From: Gnetum montanum
Lineage: Eukaryota > Streptophyta > Gnetopsida > Gnetales > Gnetaceae
Length of the DNA stretch: 64,000 nt
Direction of reading: 5' to 3'
NCBI GenBank assembly: GCA_015680685.1
Contig: MNCI01016124.1
Location: forward strand, 1-64,000
The position numbers were made by a program, and so were the translations under genes. The stretch's first letter is position 1. Each line of letters opens with the position of its first letter. Below, one piece after another: positions 20,951 to 32,659 of this stretch. The notes below the pieces were generated by a model. It did not search any database. It worked only from the letters and a program-made list of their open reading frames with translations, and was not told the DNA's origin.

Positions 20951-22636
20951 TTGTTGAACTTTTTTGCACATCCTGAGCACTGCTGCCAAATCTGCACATC
21001 TTTTCTGAGTAGGCTATTAGCTGGGTAGACTACTTAGGTGGACAGGCAGGATGATCTATAGAGCCTGTTCATACCCAAAGTAGAAAATTTTCCGAACTGG
21101 CCAACCTGAATTCAGAGCATTCTCCTCTCGAAGAACTACCATAGCATTGCGTGAATTGCAAGGCCTGGTGAAGAAAGAATGAATTTGAATTTTTGGGGTG
21201 TTTCAACATCTTCCATAATAAATATTTTAGAAAGAAATATTTCCTAGATGAAGATGTCTTCCCAAAACCAAAGGCAATTTTAGAGAGATGTCTCAAGCAC
21301 AAAGAACAAGTCTTCCATGACTGTTGGTGATCATTACACAAGTTTCAAGGTGGATTTGAAAACATGGTAGCTATAATAAGACATCATATGCATTGGGAAA
21401 TGTGCAAGATTATGTACAATCAATGTATAATCATTTTTGAATAACTATAATCTTTGTTTCTCCTCATTCTTCTATTATTTGTTCATTGTAAAGTGTGTTT
21501 TACCTCAACATATAAGGATCAATAAACTGAGTTGCATTTCTTGTGTAATTGTTGTTCTCTTACTACCTTGTGAAGTTGATATGCTTCTTGTGGGAAGGTA
21601 TCTTATTTGATCTTGTGAGGATCCTACAGGATTGAATTGTTGGTGTTGTAGTAAAATACTCTAGTGCGAAGCTCAAGATTGTAAAGGTTGTGGAAGCCTA
21701 GAAACCACATTCCAAGACAAACAGGACCTTGCGGGATTGAGTGGCTAGTGTTATGGCACAACACTTTAGAGTAGGGCTTAAAGAATATATAGGGCATGGA
21801 CCCTTCAACCACATTTGAGAGGAAAAAATTCTAGAGGTGTACTAGTGATCTACCCTCCAAGTGTGAACTACCCAAGTTGGGAAACCACGTTAAATTCAAT
21901 GTGTGTGCTTCTATTTTAAAAAGGTTTAATTTGGGGAACCTATTCATCCCTCACTCCCTTTTAAGTTTAATGATCTACAAAAGGAATGTAAAGGGTGTGA
22001 CATTAAGGGGATTTGTGAACTCTCTTGGATTACTATTGTGAGTTCTACCATGTTGCTTAGGTTGTATCATATACTTATAGATCTAATGAAAAATAGAAGA
22101 GTAAAATAAGTGCTACCTTACCATGTCACTAGGAAAACATGTTATCCATGCCTAAAGGTTTTCCTTTGGTAAGGTTGACACAAATAAATATAAAAGAGCA
22201 TAGAAAAAATTTCTAGGGGTCCCACTATAAAGACATGTATCCATGCCTAAAGGTAAGTGGCTTCTCAAGAATCTAAAAATATAAGTAAAGTGCTCAAATA
22301 AACTCCTCCCTTGGACAATACGCCAAGTGATGATACTCCTTGCACCATGATAGTCTTGTAGTTGTAATCCCAAGAGATGAAACAATGTGATGTCACTAGA
22401 ATGTGGACTGGACTTTGAAACACCACAAAATTTGCATGTTATAGCTAATTCTCATCATGTAGCTTTCACCCCATGAAACTAGAGGCAAAACTTCATTATA
22501 AATATGAGGATTGTAATCCATGAAGGGAAATCTCACATATTCCATACTTTTGGAGCTGAAGAATGCTTCATAAGTTATCAAAGCCTCATTCCCCAAGTGA
22601 AAAAAGTACCTAGTTTCTATATTTGGGTTTGGGAAG
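20951..22636. other. Unassigned region between head-to-head U2 and U3
   Basis: No protein-coding gene recognised. It contains an imperfect 90-bp duplication (21620-21812). The sequence GGGGAACCTATTCATCCCTC at about 21934-21953 resembles the LTR/internal junction of some Copia elements, which is a weak resemblance from memory. TCCATGCCTAAAGGT recurs at about 22145 and 22230. The 5' LTR of element C should end in or after this stretch, but its borders are not visible. Confidence 0.35.
21620..21812. repeat. Imperfect tandem duplication of about 90-100 bp
   Basis: GGATCCTACAGGATTGAATTG at the start of the first copy matches GGACCTTGCGGGATTGAGTGG in the second. Both continue with a GTGTTRTRG stretch and end near AACCACATT. 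About 70 percent similar by eye. Confidence 0.5.
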
Positions 22637-22744
22637 NNNNNNNNNNNNNNNNNNNNNNNNNNNNNNNNNNNNNNNNNNNNNNNNNNNNNNNNNNNNNNNN
22701 NNNNNNNNNNNNNNNNNNNNNNNNNNNNNNNNNNNNNNNNNNNN
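22637..22744. other. Assembly gap (108 N)
   Basis: A run of N. It is followed directly by a CT microsatellite, a common cause of assembly breaks. Reading frames across it are not real. Confidence 0.99.
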
Positions 22745-22745
22745 G

Positions 22746-22750
<5 letters not shown>

Positions 22751-22790
<40 letters not shown>
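22751..22790. repeat. (CT)n microsatellite
   Basis: Twenty TC dinucleotides abutting the gap; the true length is unknown because of the gap. Confidence 0.95.
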
Positions 22791-22792
<2 letters not shown>

Positions 22793-22941
22793 CACCCCCC
22801 CCAACCTAGCTTAGAAACTTCCCAAACATGGAAGCAACAAAAGAAAAATTTCATCACTCCATGCATTCCAACATTGACTAGACACTTCAACAATCATGGT
22901 GGAGAGCTCAACATTGAAGATCTATCACCAACGTTGAAGGT

Positions 22942-25900
22942 GTGCACTTGTTACTATTTATAGTAAAAAAAATTTCTCTCAATGACATCTATGCTAACAT
23001 CCTAGCCCAATTGATTTTCATGGAAGATAAAGATAACAAGAATATCTTAGAAGAAAAACAAGAGAATGAGGATGAGTTTAGGATAGAATCTAAGCCTAGA
23101 AACATCCTGGAAGGGCTATTCCATCAAACACCCCCCAAAGTCATAACACCTTCCTCTAACACCTTTGTGTTCTTCATGGGCATAAGAACACCATCTTCCA
23201 TTCTCTCATACCCTACTATGGTTGGTCCCAAACCAATCATAGCCACACATCAAACTCAACCAATGCCACAAACAAAAAACTATAACATATCAATGCCATT
23301 TTCTACACAGCCCAGATCTATGCAACCATCAATAGTGGTTCTCACCACCACAAGTCCAATAATTTCTCATGAGGGACCCACCAAGGAACCCCAAGTAACT
23401 CAAGGGTCACACACCCCCTTTGTCCCATTTGTGCCTTAAGTACTGACATAAACACCCCTTTCCTTGTTTGGCCCACAAACTACAACCATGAAACAACCTC
23501 TTTCTTCCATCCTATAACTAATAGCGAGGTCACAAGCCTCTCAATGAATGCATAAACCATATGTACAAGCTCCATAACCAAGCAGGCCACCACAAAGCCT
23601 AGATTAGGCCTTCTAAATGATCTAGGACCTAGCATATGAGTTAAAGAGCCTCAAAGCCTCTACTTTCCAAAGTGTCAAGATTATGGACTTCCACCAAGGT
23701 GATTCCATTAGTCTTGGAGTCCCACCCTTGACACTTCCTCTTGGTTTCCATATTCCCAAATTTAGCAAATATAATGGGGAAGGTAATCCCAATGCTCATC
23801 ATATTACCCTTTGATCCAAGTGCTTGCTCTTGCAACCATGGCCTAATACCATCATGAGGATTTTCCCTATGTCTTTGACAAGAAAGGTGTTTTATTGGTA
23901 TCATGCATTACTTAGAGGATCTATATCCTTTCTAGATGACTTGATAGGCCAATTTGTTAACCACTTTAAGTATAACGTAAAGCTTAATACCATTCTTAAC
24001 CAACTCATGAAGGTTAAGAAAGTACCCCTTAAGCCTATACAAAAGTTCATCCAATGTTGGAATAAACTACTAAATAAAATATCAAAGTCCATAGATGAGG
24101 CCCACCTCTTGGCCATATTCAAGGGGATGGTTAATGATTTCATCAAGTCAAAACTCTACTAACTTGACCTATAGTCCCTTAGCCAAGCATTTTCCCAAAC
24201 CAAAAATACAGAGAATGCCACTAAGGCCAATCATGATCTAGCCTATGTAGCATACAAAAATCAACACTCTCGGAGAGACAAGGAAAAGAACAAACAAAAC
24301 AACACAACTGTGGCAACTATAACTAAAGAAGCAAAGATCAATATCCAAGGGCCAAGGACCAACCCACCCAAGGCCTCCACTAATAACTGAAATAACCAAC
24401 CATCAACCTATAAGGCCACTACATTAACAGTAGCTAGACCAAATTTTGAATGGAAAAATTGTAGTAATTACACCATCCTACCTTTGAAACAATCCAAGTT
24501 GCTACATCAAATTTTGAAGAGTGGGCACATACAATACAAAAAAATGATCAAAGATGATTGGAAGAAGCATGAGCAACAAAAGATAACCCACCACTACCTA
24601 AGTACTTCAAACTAGACAACTTCTACCCTTATCACCAACTACTTGGTCATCACAAAGACTTATGCCATGTGATGAAGGATGACCTATAGAGGATGATAGA
24701 TAGGGAAGAGCTAATCTTAGATGTCTCCAATCTAGTTAGGCCAAAAAACCAGTTAATGCAGGTCTATAAAGACCCATTGATTGCTAATGATAGTCCTTAT
24801 GTCATTTTAACATTAAATGTTGATGCTGATAGAAGATTCTCAAAAGAACCATTTGTGATTTGAGTACCCCCTATAATGAAAGGGATTCTTCAACTTCCCA
24901 CAACCTAAGATCCCCCTTTTTCATAAGAGTACCATTACGGGTGCCTCTAAGGGAATCTTTTATAATCAAAGTGTTCCAACTTAACACAAACTAAGAAACT
25001 GTAGACTAACCAATAGCACAACAACCTCCTATGATGGCCAATGCTACTGCTACTTCTTCACAACCAACAACTAATAATAAGAAGAACTCAAAGAATAAGC
25101 ATAAGCAAAAGTCTAGAAACAAGGATGACAAGTAGACAAAGATAATGAAGGAGGTGGATCCACCAAAGCCCACTCCCCTCTCAATTATACCTATGACCTC
25201 CTCTATCCCAACCTCTTCAAAAAAACAAGCCACAAGAGGACTAAGAAACCTATAACCAAAAAAAATAAGAAAATCCTCAGTACCCACCACCTAAGACCAA
25301 AGTTTATATCTTGGTACTAATGGAGGAAGTAAAGCATAATTGGGATGATAAGCCCACAACCAATAACAAAAACTTCCTCAATTCAATCAATCAAGTTAGA
25401 CAGTCCCTTAAGCAAAAAAACATAATGTTGAGCTTGTATGACCTGATCATGACTTCCGCCACACATAGTGAGACATTAGTCAAAATGTTGACTTCCATCC
25501 CCATCAGTGAGATCATCCCCACTAACAAGAAATCCATCCATGTAGTGATGGTTCCTTCCTCATCAAAGGAGGAGAAGTCAACACCCTTGATATTTTGCAA
25601 TAGCAAAATCAAATCCAATCCCCAAATTGGGGATGTAACTATAGCTCCTTTGTTCATAACCATTCGGGCTAGACAGTTTGAAGTACATTGGGTGCATCTT
25701 GATGATGGAGCTACAACCAATGTCATCCCATGCATCATTGTTGAAAAATTAGGCCTAACTGAGCAAATATAGCCTACAACAACAATAGCTATTAAATCCT
25801 TCAATGGATTAAGAGTTTCCATCAAGGAGTCTATCTCCTTCGACTTTGTGGTTGAGGAGCATTTCCCCACAACCACAAATTTCTTAGTGGTGGAGGAAAA

Positions 25901-26264
25901 ACCAAGGTTCAACCTTATCCTAGAAAGACCTTGGTTAGCTCAATTACAAGCTATGTCCTCATCCATCCACTAAAAAATTCACCTTTCTTACAAGGGAGGT
26001 AATATCATCATTCATAGTGATAATGTAATTCTGTTATCTGTCAATACTGTAAACATAGAGTAGGTCTTTGAAGTGGAACTTTAGGAAGAAACTCCCAACC
26101 ATGAAGCCAAACAACTCAAGAACAACCACAATAATCAACAAGATGAGTTATGGGATGAACTCCCTTTTAATATCATCAATGAAGGTAATGGTAAATATAA
26201 ATTTGTAGGGAATAGACCTTACTATTTTAATCTTTCAAAGATTATGAAGATTTTGCACAAGTGA
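22942..26264 (+). pseudogene. Tat-like gag-protease polyprotein, U3 (element C)
   Basis: The first Met of the open stretch is at 22942; the true start may be further upstream. A P/T/Q-rich N-terminal half is followed by FSKYNGEGNPNAHHI (about 23760) and the gag core FPMSLTRKVFYWYHALL to FKYNVKLNTILNQLM (23864-24010). A block WKNCSNYTILPLKQSKLL lies near 24462, and the finger FYPYHQLLGHHKDLC near 24620, where the first Cys is replaced by Tyr. The protease segment at 25311-25772 has LSLYDLIMTS and VHLDDGATTNVIP, catalytic codons at 25701-25709. FNLILERPWLAQL follows. The frame ends MKILHK at 26264. In-frame stops and several frame changes show it is dead. It faces the unknown gene copy 3 tail to tail, 650 bp apart. 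Confidence 0.82.
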
Positions 26265-26915
26265 AGTGCACCTTGACCCTTCTACGTCAGGCCCCTATAA
26301 CTAGATGCACCAATAGCCATATAGCCTAACCTTTCTTTTACAATTTGTTATATCCTTTTACACATTTTTTCTTTATTCTTTATGCACATAGCCTATGCAT
26401 ATAACCTATTTTTCTACTTTCATGTGCATTTTTGCTTATGTTTTAAACATCCAAAGGCCTTATAAATGTATATTTCTTTTTCAACATGGCGCACTATGGT
26501 CTTAAACTAGAAAAATTTCAATCTGCTAAGACTCTAAACTAGCAACGATACAACTCATGCCCTCTATGGCCTAATACTAGTAAACATCTCTTTTATTCTA
26601 TTTTCTATTTAGCCTTTTATTACATTTATTAGCCATTTAATTTGATTTGATAACTATAATTGTTAATATAGCCATTCATGACATTCACAATATATCCATC
26701 TACAATATTTACTACAACAAGATATATAGCCAAAATGAAACTAAAACAAAAATTTAAATTTAGAGTGTCCATAACATACATATCCATAGCCACATTGTGT
26801 GGCAAAAATGTCAAAAACTAATAACTATCCATAATATAGTCTTAGCTAACAATATCCATGAACATAAAACAAAAAAATAATAGTCAACATGACAAGACTA
26901 GGTTGATGGAGGCTA
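26265..26915. repeat. Spacer with GGCC hairpin motifs, U3
   Basis: A/T-rich spacer between the convergent genes. GGTCTTAAACTAG, ACTCTAAACTAGCAA and TATGGCCTAATACTAGTAA lie at about 26490-26585. They are decayed forms of the GGCC motif, here in the opposite orientation to U1 and U2, matching the flip of the whole unit. No coding signal. Confidence 0.55.
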
Positions 26916-29900
26916 CTAAGGGACATCTGGAGGAGGAAGTGGTGGGGCATTCCCACCCTCACCACTAGGGTTTCCAGTGTCTTCTAATGCTTTTAATATA
27001 ACAACCATAGCCAGCTAGTAACCAATAGCCAAAACCATAACTTAAAGCAAAACTAAAATAAAAAATGCATCAAACCTATGAAAACTAAAAGTTTCATGAC
27101 TTCAAAGGGTAGATGTAGAAGGCCTTCCTCCAAAAGATGGAGGATTTGGTCCTCTATCATGTTGACCTATTCAACATTGCCAAGATCAATGCTAGAGAGG
27201 ATACCAATAATATCTACCATGATCCAAGTAGAAGGCTCCCAAGTAGTAGCCTTAGAAGTCTCACCTACAATAGATGTGATCTGAGGAGTGAGGAAATCCT
27301 CCACTATGAGAGTACTCTCAAAGAGCTAATAGGCACTCTCTACCTAGATCCCCTAGATGAATATCTTTCTCTTGTTCCATTCAACCAACTCCTCCTTGAG
27401 CTGCTTTAAGGTAGGTCCCATGGTCCACCTTATACTATCGCTTGTGGGCCTCCTTTTTCTTGCCCCACTCTAGGATCCAAGTGCAATGATCTTTCTAATC
27501 CTCAACCTTCTAGGAGATAAGATCCATCTACATCCATTGCTCAGCCATCTCCCATGATCATGCCACCTTATCATGAATGGCATGCTAGTAGTAGGCCCAG
27601 GTGACCTCCTTAATTCACAACTCCCCTAAGTTAGCCACTTGGGCTTTCACAAAGGCCTTAGGATCATGAAGATCTCTAATTTTCTCCTCCTACCATTAAG
27701 CCTTCTCCCTTAAGGCCACAACTTCCTCCCATTGGGATTCATTGGACCTTTCTAATTCTCATGAAGCTTTTGCACACGACATTGCTAAATTAATAGCAAT
27801 CTCATGTAGCTTCAAGGGTACACTAGATACATCAAAGGGAAGCTTAGGCAAGGAGTCAATCTCTATGCCTTGACTAGGGTCCCACTCAATAGAAGGCACT
27901 ACATGACTAGAAAATATAATCATAAATGCAATAAAATCATGATAACAAACATAGCCTATAATATAGCCAAAATGACCAAAGCATAAACATAATCCTTACC
28001 TATCTTAGGTGCAACCTGATGTAATTGGTCGATGATTTTCTTAGCCATCCCACGTAAGAAATCCACCTTGTCTAAGACCTTTATTCATGGTTTTGCATGA
28101 AAGTTAGGGATAGGGGCCTATACTGGTGGCTCAAGAACTACTATAAGCATAACAATCATTGAATGGTTAGCATGAAAACCAAACTTAAAATAATAAAATA
28201 TAATTAAAAATTAAGGTGTGGGTGTACTTGGCTTCTCCTCATCCTTCTCTAGGATGACGATGGGAGATGTGCCTAATACCGCCTCACCAAAAAAGGCATC
28301 TAGATCATCTATATCCTCATTGATGCATCCTTCAACCACAGGCTACTTTAGGAATGCCTCTTTAGCACACCTTTGTTCTACCTCTAAGATAGCTTAGGCT
28401 ACCAAGAATTGATGCTTGTTTGCAACCATAATGCACAACACATAAGACCATAATGTATCCACAAATCTAATATGAAATCAAGTAGCCAAAACAAAAGAAT
28501 AACTATCACCATTTACTATGAGGGCTTAAGCTTCTTCTGAACAAGCTAGTCTGATGCCAATGGTGCTTCCTCTATAGCCTCTTGAGTTTCTCACTAGCTA
28601 CCCCTTTGGCATCCTTGCATAACTATATGGCCTCTAAGACACTAGTGAGAAACATGAGAGATTGATCATCCTCTGTGCTATTAGGGGACTCACACTACCT
28701 AATATCAAGATTCTTAGTGGTGTTGGACAATGAATCATCCATACCCTCTAGTGGGTTTTGGGCCTATACCATTGGATAAATGTGCTTTATTCAAGGCCTA
28801 GAGTTTTGGCTTGGGTCTTGGAGAACCCATCATCCATTCCTGTACACCACCAGAAACTCCGCAAACCTCTTCAAGTAACTCGCAAAAAATGAAAAATGCA
28901 TGTGGATTATTATCAAGGTATCCACATAGAGCCTAAGGACCTCATCATTAAGCCCAATAGCCAAAGTAGCTGCCCAGTTGAACCTAGTTCCATCCATCAA
29001 GACCATCTTAAAGGTCAACCCCTACGCTATGTTGATGACCTTCTTTTCTGATAATAGCTTAGGAAATGCACAAGACTTGAGCAAAGGATATGAGACCTTT
29101 GCATCAAGGTTTGAGAAGCTATCTCAGGAAATTCCAAAGTGGCCTACACTAGCAATAAGCCACTCCAAAACTTCCTCACAATGGCCTGCTTCCTTCATTA
29201 TTTTAGTGGGAACCTTTTCCCTAATAGTAGGGACACCAAACAAGCTAAAAAAGAGGCCTTCACCAATATCTATGTTAACCTTCACACCTCAAATGGTGAT
29301 GCTAAAAATATTGGCCACCTCATTAAAGAAGGTAATAATGTGTAACATCTCTGTAGTAGGGATAGAAGGGATAGGTGCCATAAATACATCAAGCAAACCT
29401 ACATGCTCAATGTTTTCTTAGATGTATTTAGGCATCTATGCCTTTAGCTACTCCTGTGCTAGTATCACCTCACCAAACTTCAAGATGAGGGTATTCTCAT
29501 TACATTCTAAAAGTGGTATGATGACATCAATAGAGGTGGAAGGTCCTACAAAGAAACAACCAAATAATTTTCATCAACACAGGCATACTTAATAATCAAT
29601 TAAAGTGATAAAACACTAGAAGCTATAACCTTTATGTTCACCTTTCTTCTTCTTTAGTGTGGCTTGAGTGGAGGGTCTTGCTACAAGGGTATGATCTATA
29701 GAATCATCAAAGTCTACCCACCAGTTGTGCATTATCCCATCATCCTTTGACTTCTTGTAAGCATGGTTGAACCTTGTAGCATATTCACCAAAGTTTCCCC
29801 TCAAGTGTTCATATACAACAGTTCTGATTTGGGGATCTTTGGTGAATTCATCTAAGTGGGTTTGAGCCATGGCCAAAGTTTGATGGTTAGTAATCAAGCC

Positions 29901-32214
29901 TTGGTTGTTAACCTTATACCTATAAGAAGTTTGTAAAACCAAAGAAGTTAGCAAAGGTAGTTTATCCATTAAAGATAAGAAAATAAAAAATATTACAATA
30001 ACCATGCTTACCCATGTAGATGATACACAATATTGGGTGGATTCTGGAATAACATGTGAGCCCTGTGTGCCACCATCAAAGTATTATCAACATTATGTTA
30101 ACTATACTCTAGAATCATCTAGATATGTGAAAGGTAACATGGGCTAATAGCATCTATAGTAGCCCCACTTGTTTTAGGAGGTAGATTGTCGATAATGACC
30201 TTGGCAATCAAAATAGAGGATCAAGGCAGCAATAATTCCACTATGGCCCCAACCACATCCACAAACAAGTATGACCACAGCGTCACACTAAAATTTTGTA
30301 GGATCTAGGCAAGGAGTTCCCTTGCTGAAGGCCAAAACCATAGTGAGAGATTCCCAAAAGGCATGTCATGAGATGGTGTATTGGCTTTGGAATGGCTAAT
30401 ATAGCATAAAATGCCCACCAACTCCACAATGATGAGTATGGGCCTCAAGAAAACATTGCATAAAGCAAAACAAAACCATTATGAGCGATTGGAATTACTT
30501 AACAAATTTAGAAAAAAAAAATCTACTCAAAGGTGAAATTAGCCTCTGTAAAAGCTCTAAGGTGTTTATCTAAATTGGTTTAAGGAATTACAAACGAACA
30601 CATTATTATAGCCTTAGATAGCCTTAAGTTATGACCAATTGGAGTTACTTAGCAAATTTAGAAAAAACATCTATCAAAAAGGAAATTAGCCTCTATAAAA
30701 AGCTCTAAGGTGTTTATCTAAGTTAGCTTAAGAAATTCCATAAAAGCATTATTACCATCTTTTATAGCATTTTACTTCATAACCAAAATATTATAGCCAA
30801 AATTTTATAGCCATAAGCCTTCTAAAAATAGTAAAGATTTTTGCTTTTCTTGAAAAAATAAAACTTAAAACAAAAGTTTTACATAGATAAGAAAAGCTAC
30901 ACATATCAATCACTTTCATCCCAAAAGGGGTAATGTGCTACAACTATAATTTTGCCTTGTTTACATAGCCATAACCAAAAATTTATAAAAAATTCATACA
31001 AGCTTCGATTTCAGTGATTCCACCATGGAAAAAATCCTGAAATCATAAGCTTTGCAACCATAACCATTGCAAATAGAAGTACATAGCCATTTTTACATGG
31101 AATATAGACAAAATTACCAAAAATCATAGTTGTTACCATTAACCATTTTTCACACGAGGTTAGTAAAAACTTTACCAACAAAGTGATTCTACCATTTTTT
31201 AAAAGCTTGAATCAAGCCCTACAAATCCACACTTAGCAAAAATTCAAAACCTTTGTCATTTATGGAGGAAAAATTCACCAATTTAGATGAAAATCTAAAA
31301 ATGACACAAACCTTTTTTTGACATAGGTCCAATAAAAAATTCATAAAATATTTTTTTCAAGTCCAATTGGAGTGATTCCACATCCATTGGAAAGATAAAG
31401 CCACGAACACCTAGCCATAATAAAAAAACAGCCAAAATCCTTGTTTTTTGCTCAAAAAAATTCATGATTTTACATGAAATTTTTAAAACGGCATAAGAAC
31501 TTGGCTACATCACCTTAGAAAAATAGTCATAACTTCATTGTTTCAAGGCTAAATTAAACAAAACCATAGCCATTGGAAATTTTAAATAGAGGGCTATGAA
31601 CCCATAGAATTAAATTATAAAAATATGCAGCATTTTTCTTATGAAAAAATACACAACATTACTTGCTTTTTCATGCCAAAAACTTAAAAATCTTAAAATC
31701 TAGATTAGACATAGTCATTGAACTAGCCAAAATAGCTAAAACAATTGAAACCCATTAGAAAGCATACCAAAATAATGGGGCATGATTTTTTTCAAATTTA
31801 ATTTTAACAAACTCTAAGGCCTAGATCTAATCTCCAAATTTTGGGAAAAAGCATGAAAAACAACAAGCTTAGTTTTAAAAATCAAATCTATTAATGCAAA
31901 AATAATGAAATGACCATGGATCTATGTCAAAACAAAAAAAGAACAAGTGGGATTTTGTGAAAATTTCATTCTACCCCTTCTATCAATGTAGATCTAAGAA
32001 AAATAGCCTCACATGTGGTAAGAAAAAATACAAGAAAACCATAGAAAATAGCTTTTAAAAAAGCAAAAATAGATAGAACTACCTACCTTGGAGCAACAAC
32101 AGATGAAGCTTGGATACTAACAAGCCTAGTTAATCCTTGTAGCTCTCCAACATTCTCATCTACCCTCTAAATCTTTAGACTCAAGCTCTTTCCTTCACAT
32201 TGCTTTAGCACCAT
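26916..32214 (-). pseudogene. Unknown multi-exon gene, copy 3 (antisense partner in U3, inside element C)
   Basis: Same gene as copies 1, 2 and 4. A likely first exon at 32214-32087 starts MVLKQCEGKSLSLK and ends CAAG before a GTAGGT donor. The next visible exon ends at 30012 (FQNPPNIVYHLHG, donor GTAAGC). Exon 29919-29630 is 290 bp, exactly the length of its copy 2 counterpart. The block YLKRFAEFLVVYRNG lies in the large exon near 28840. Exon 28140-28000 (141 bp) encodes KVDFLRGMAKKIIDQLHQ and ends at GTAAGG. A later exon near 27540-27430 has QMDLIS-like and EWGKKKEAHK blocks. The tail ends PPPDVP at the TAG at 26916. Intron 1 is long (about 1.6 kb). Stops are frequent. The gene lies opposite in sense between protease and pol of element C. 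Confidence 0.68.
30450..32086 (-). other. Presumed first intron of unknown gene copy 3
   Basis: A/T-rich, no coding signal. It contains a near-duplicate of about 130 bp: CTCTGTAAAAGCTCTAAGG at about 30544 and CTCTATAAAAAGCTCTAAGG at about 30692. Short words such as ACCATAGCC and AACCATTGC recur many times. Confidence 0.4.
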
Positions 32215-32655
32215 GGTAGGCCTAACATTGAGAGTTATTGGAATCTGGAAAGAATGGGAGATCAACATTGGCTGTAAGGAAGATGGGAGGCTCCCATGCT
32301 AAGGATAAGTTTTTTCTACCACAAGAATCTTTACCAAAGCTCTCCTCCAATGCGTTGTTGTTGTTGAATGATCAAAAATCACAAAATTTCAGAATAAAAA
32401 GTCAAACAAAACCTAAAATGCTCCCCTCTAATCCCTAGTTGCTAATTTGGTGCACCATAACTCCAAGTGCACTGAAGTGCAAGGAGGGAAAATTTAATTT
32501 CATGTTGAGATTGGTGGGAGTTAAGCTCAAATTGAAATTTTAAATTTTTAAATTGTTGGCCCTACTTTGCACCTTCCCTCTTAACCAAAAAGTTACATCA
32601 ACATAGAGTTTTCTTTTTTCTAATTTTGACACTTAGAACCATATTGAAATCTTAA
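32215..32655. other. 5' flank of unknown gene copy 3
   Basis: No clear TATA box on the minus strand. A short plus-strand frame at 32238-32438 overlaps it and looks like a chance ORF. Confidence 0.3.
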
Positions 32656-32659
32656 TCCC

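Noticed and set aside
21340-22030. A complete Copia LTR or SIRE fragment
   Set aside because: Only a short junction-like phrase and a 90-bp duplication are visible; no defined ends, target duplication or coding region.
22396-22893. Long reading frames crossing the 22637-22744 gap and the CT repeat, on both strands
   Set aside because: They consist of N and dinucleotide-repeat codons (SLSLSL, REREREs); no homologous block.
9760-22941. Defined LTR pairs for U1, U2 and U3
   Set aside because: I compared the flanks by eye and found no matching pair with TG...CA ends; borders left unassigned.
25391-25912. Minus-strand frame of 173 codons
   Set aside because: Antisense shadow of the U3 protease, whose plus-strand motifs are clear.
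1551-32214. Reading the unknown gene as random antisense shadow of gag
   Set aside because: It lies beside gag-protease, not opposite it, and has its own cross-copy protein blocks and splice sites.
32238-32438. Plus-strand 66-codon ORF starting MESGKNGRS
   Set aside because: No homologue in the corresponding place of other copies; overlaps the upstream flank of the minus-strand gene.
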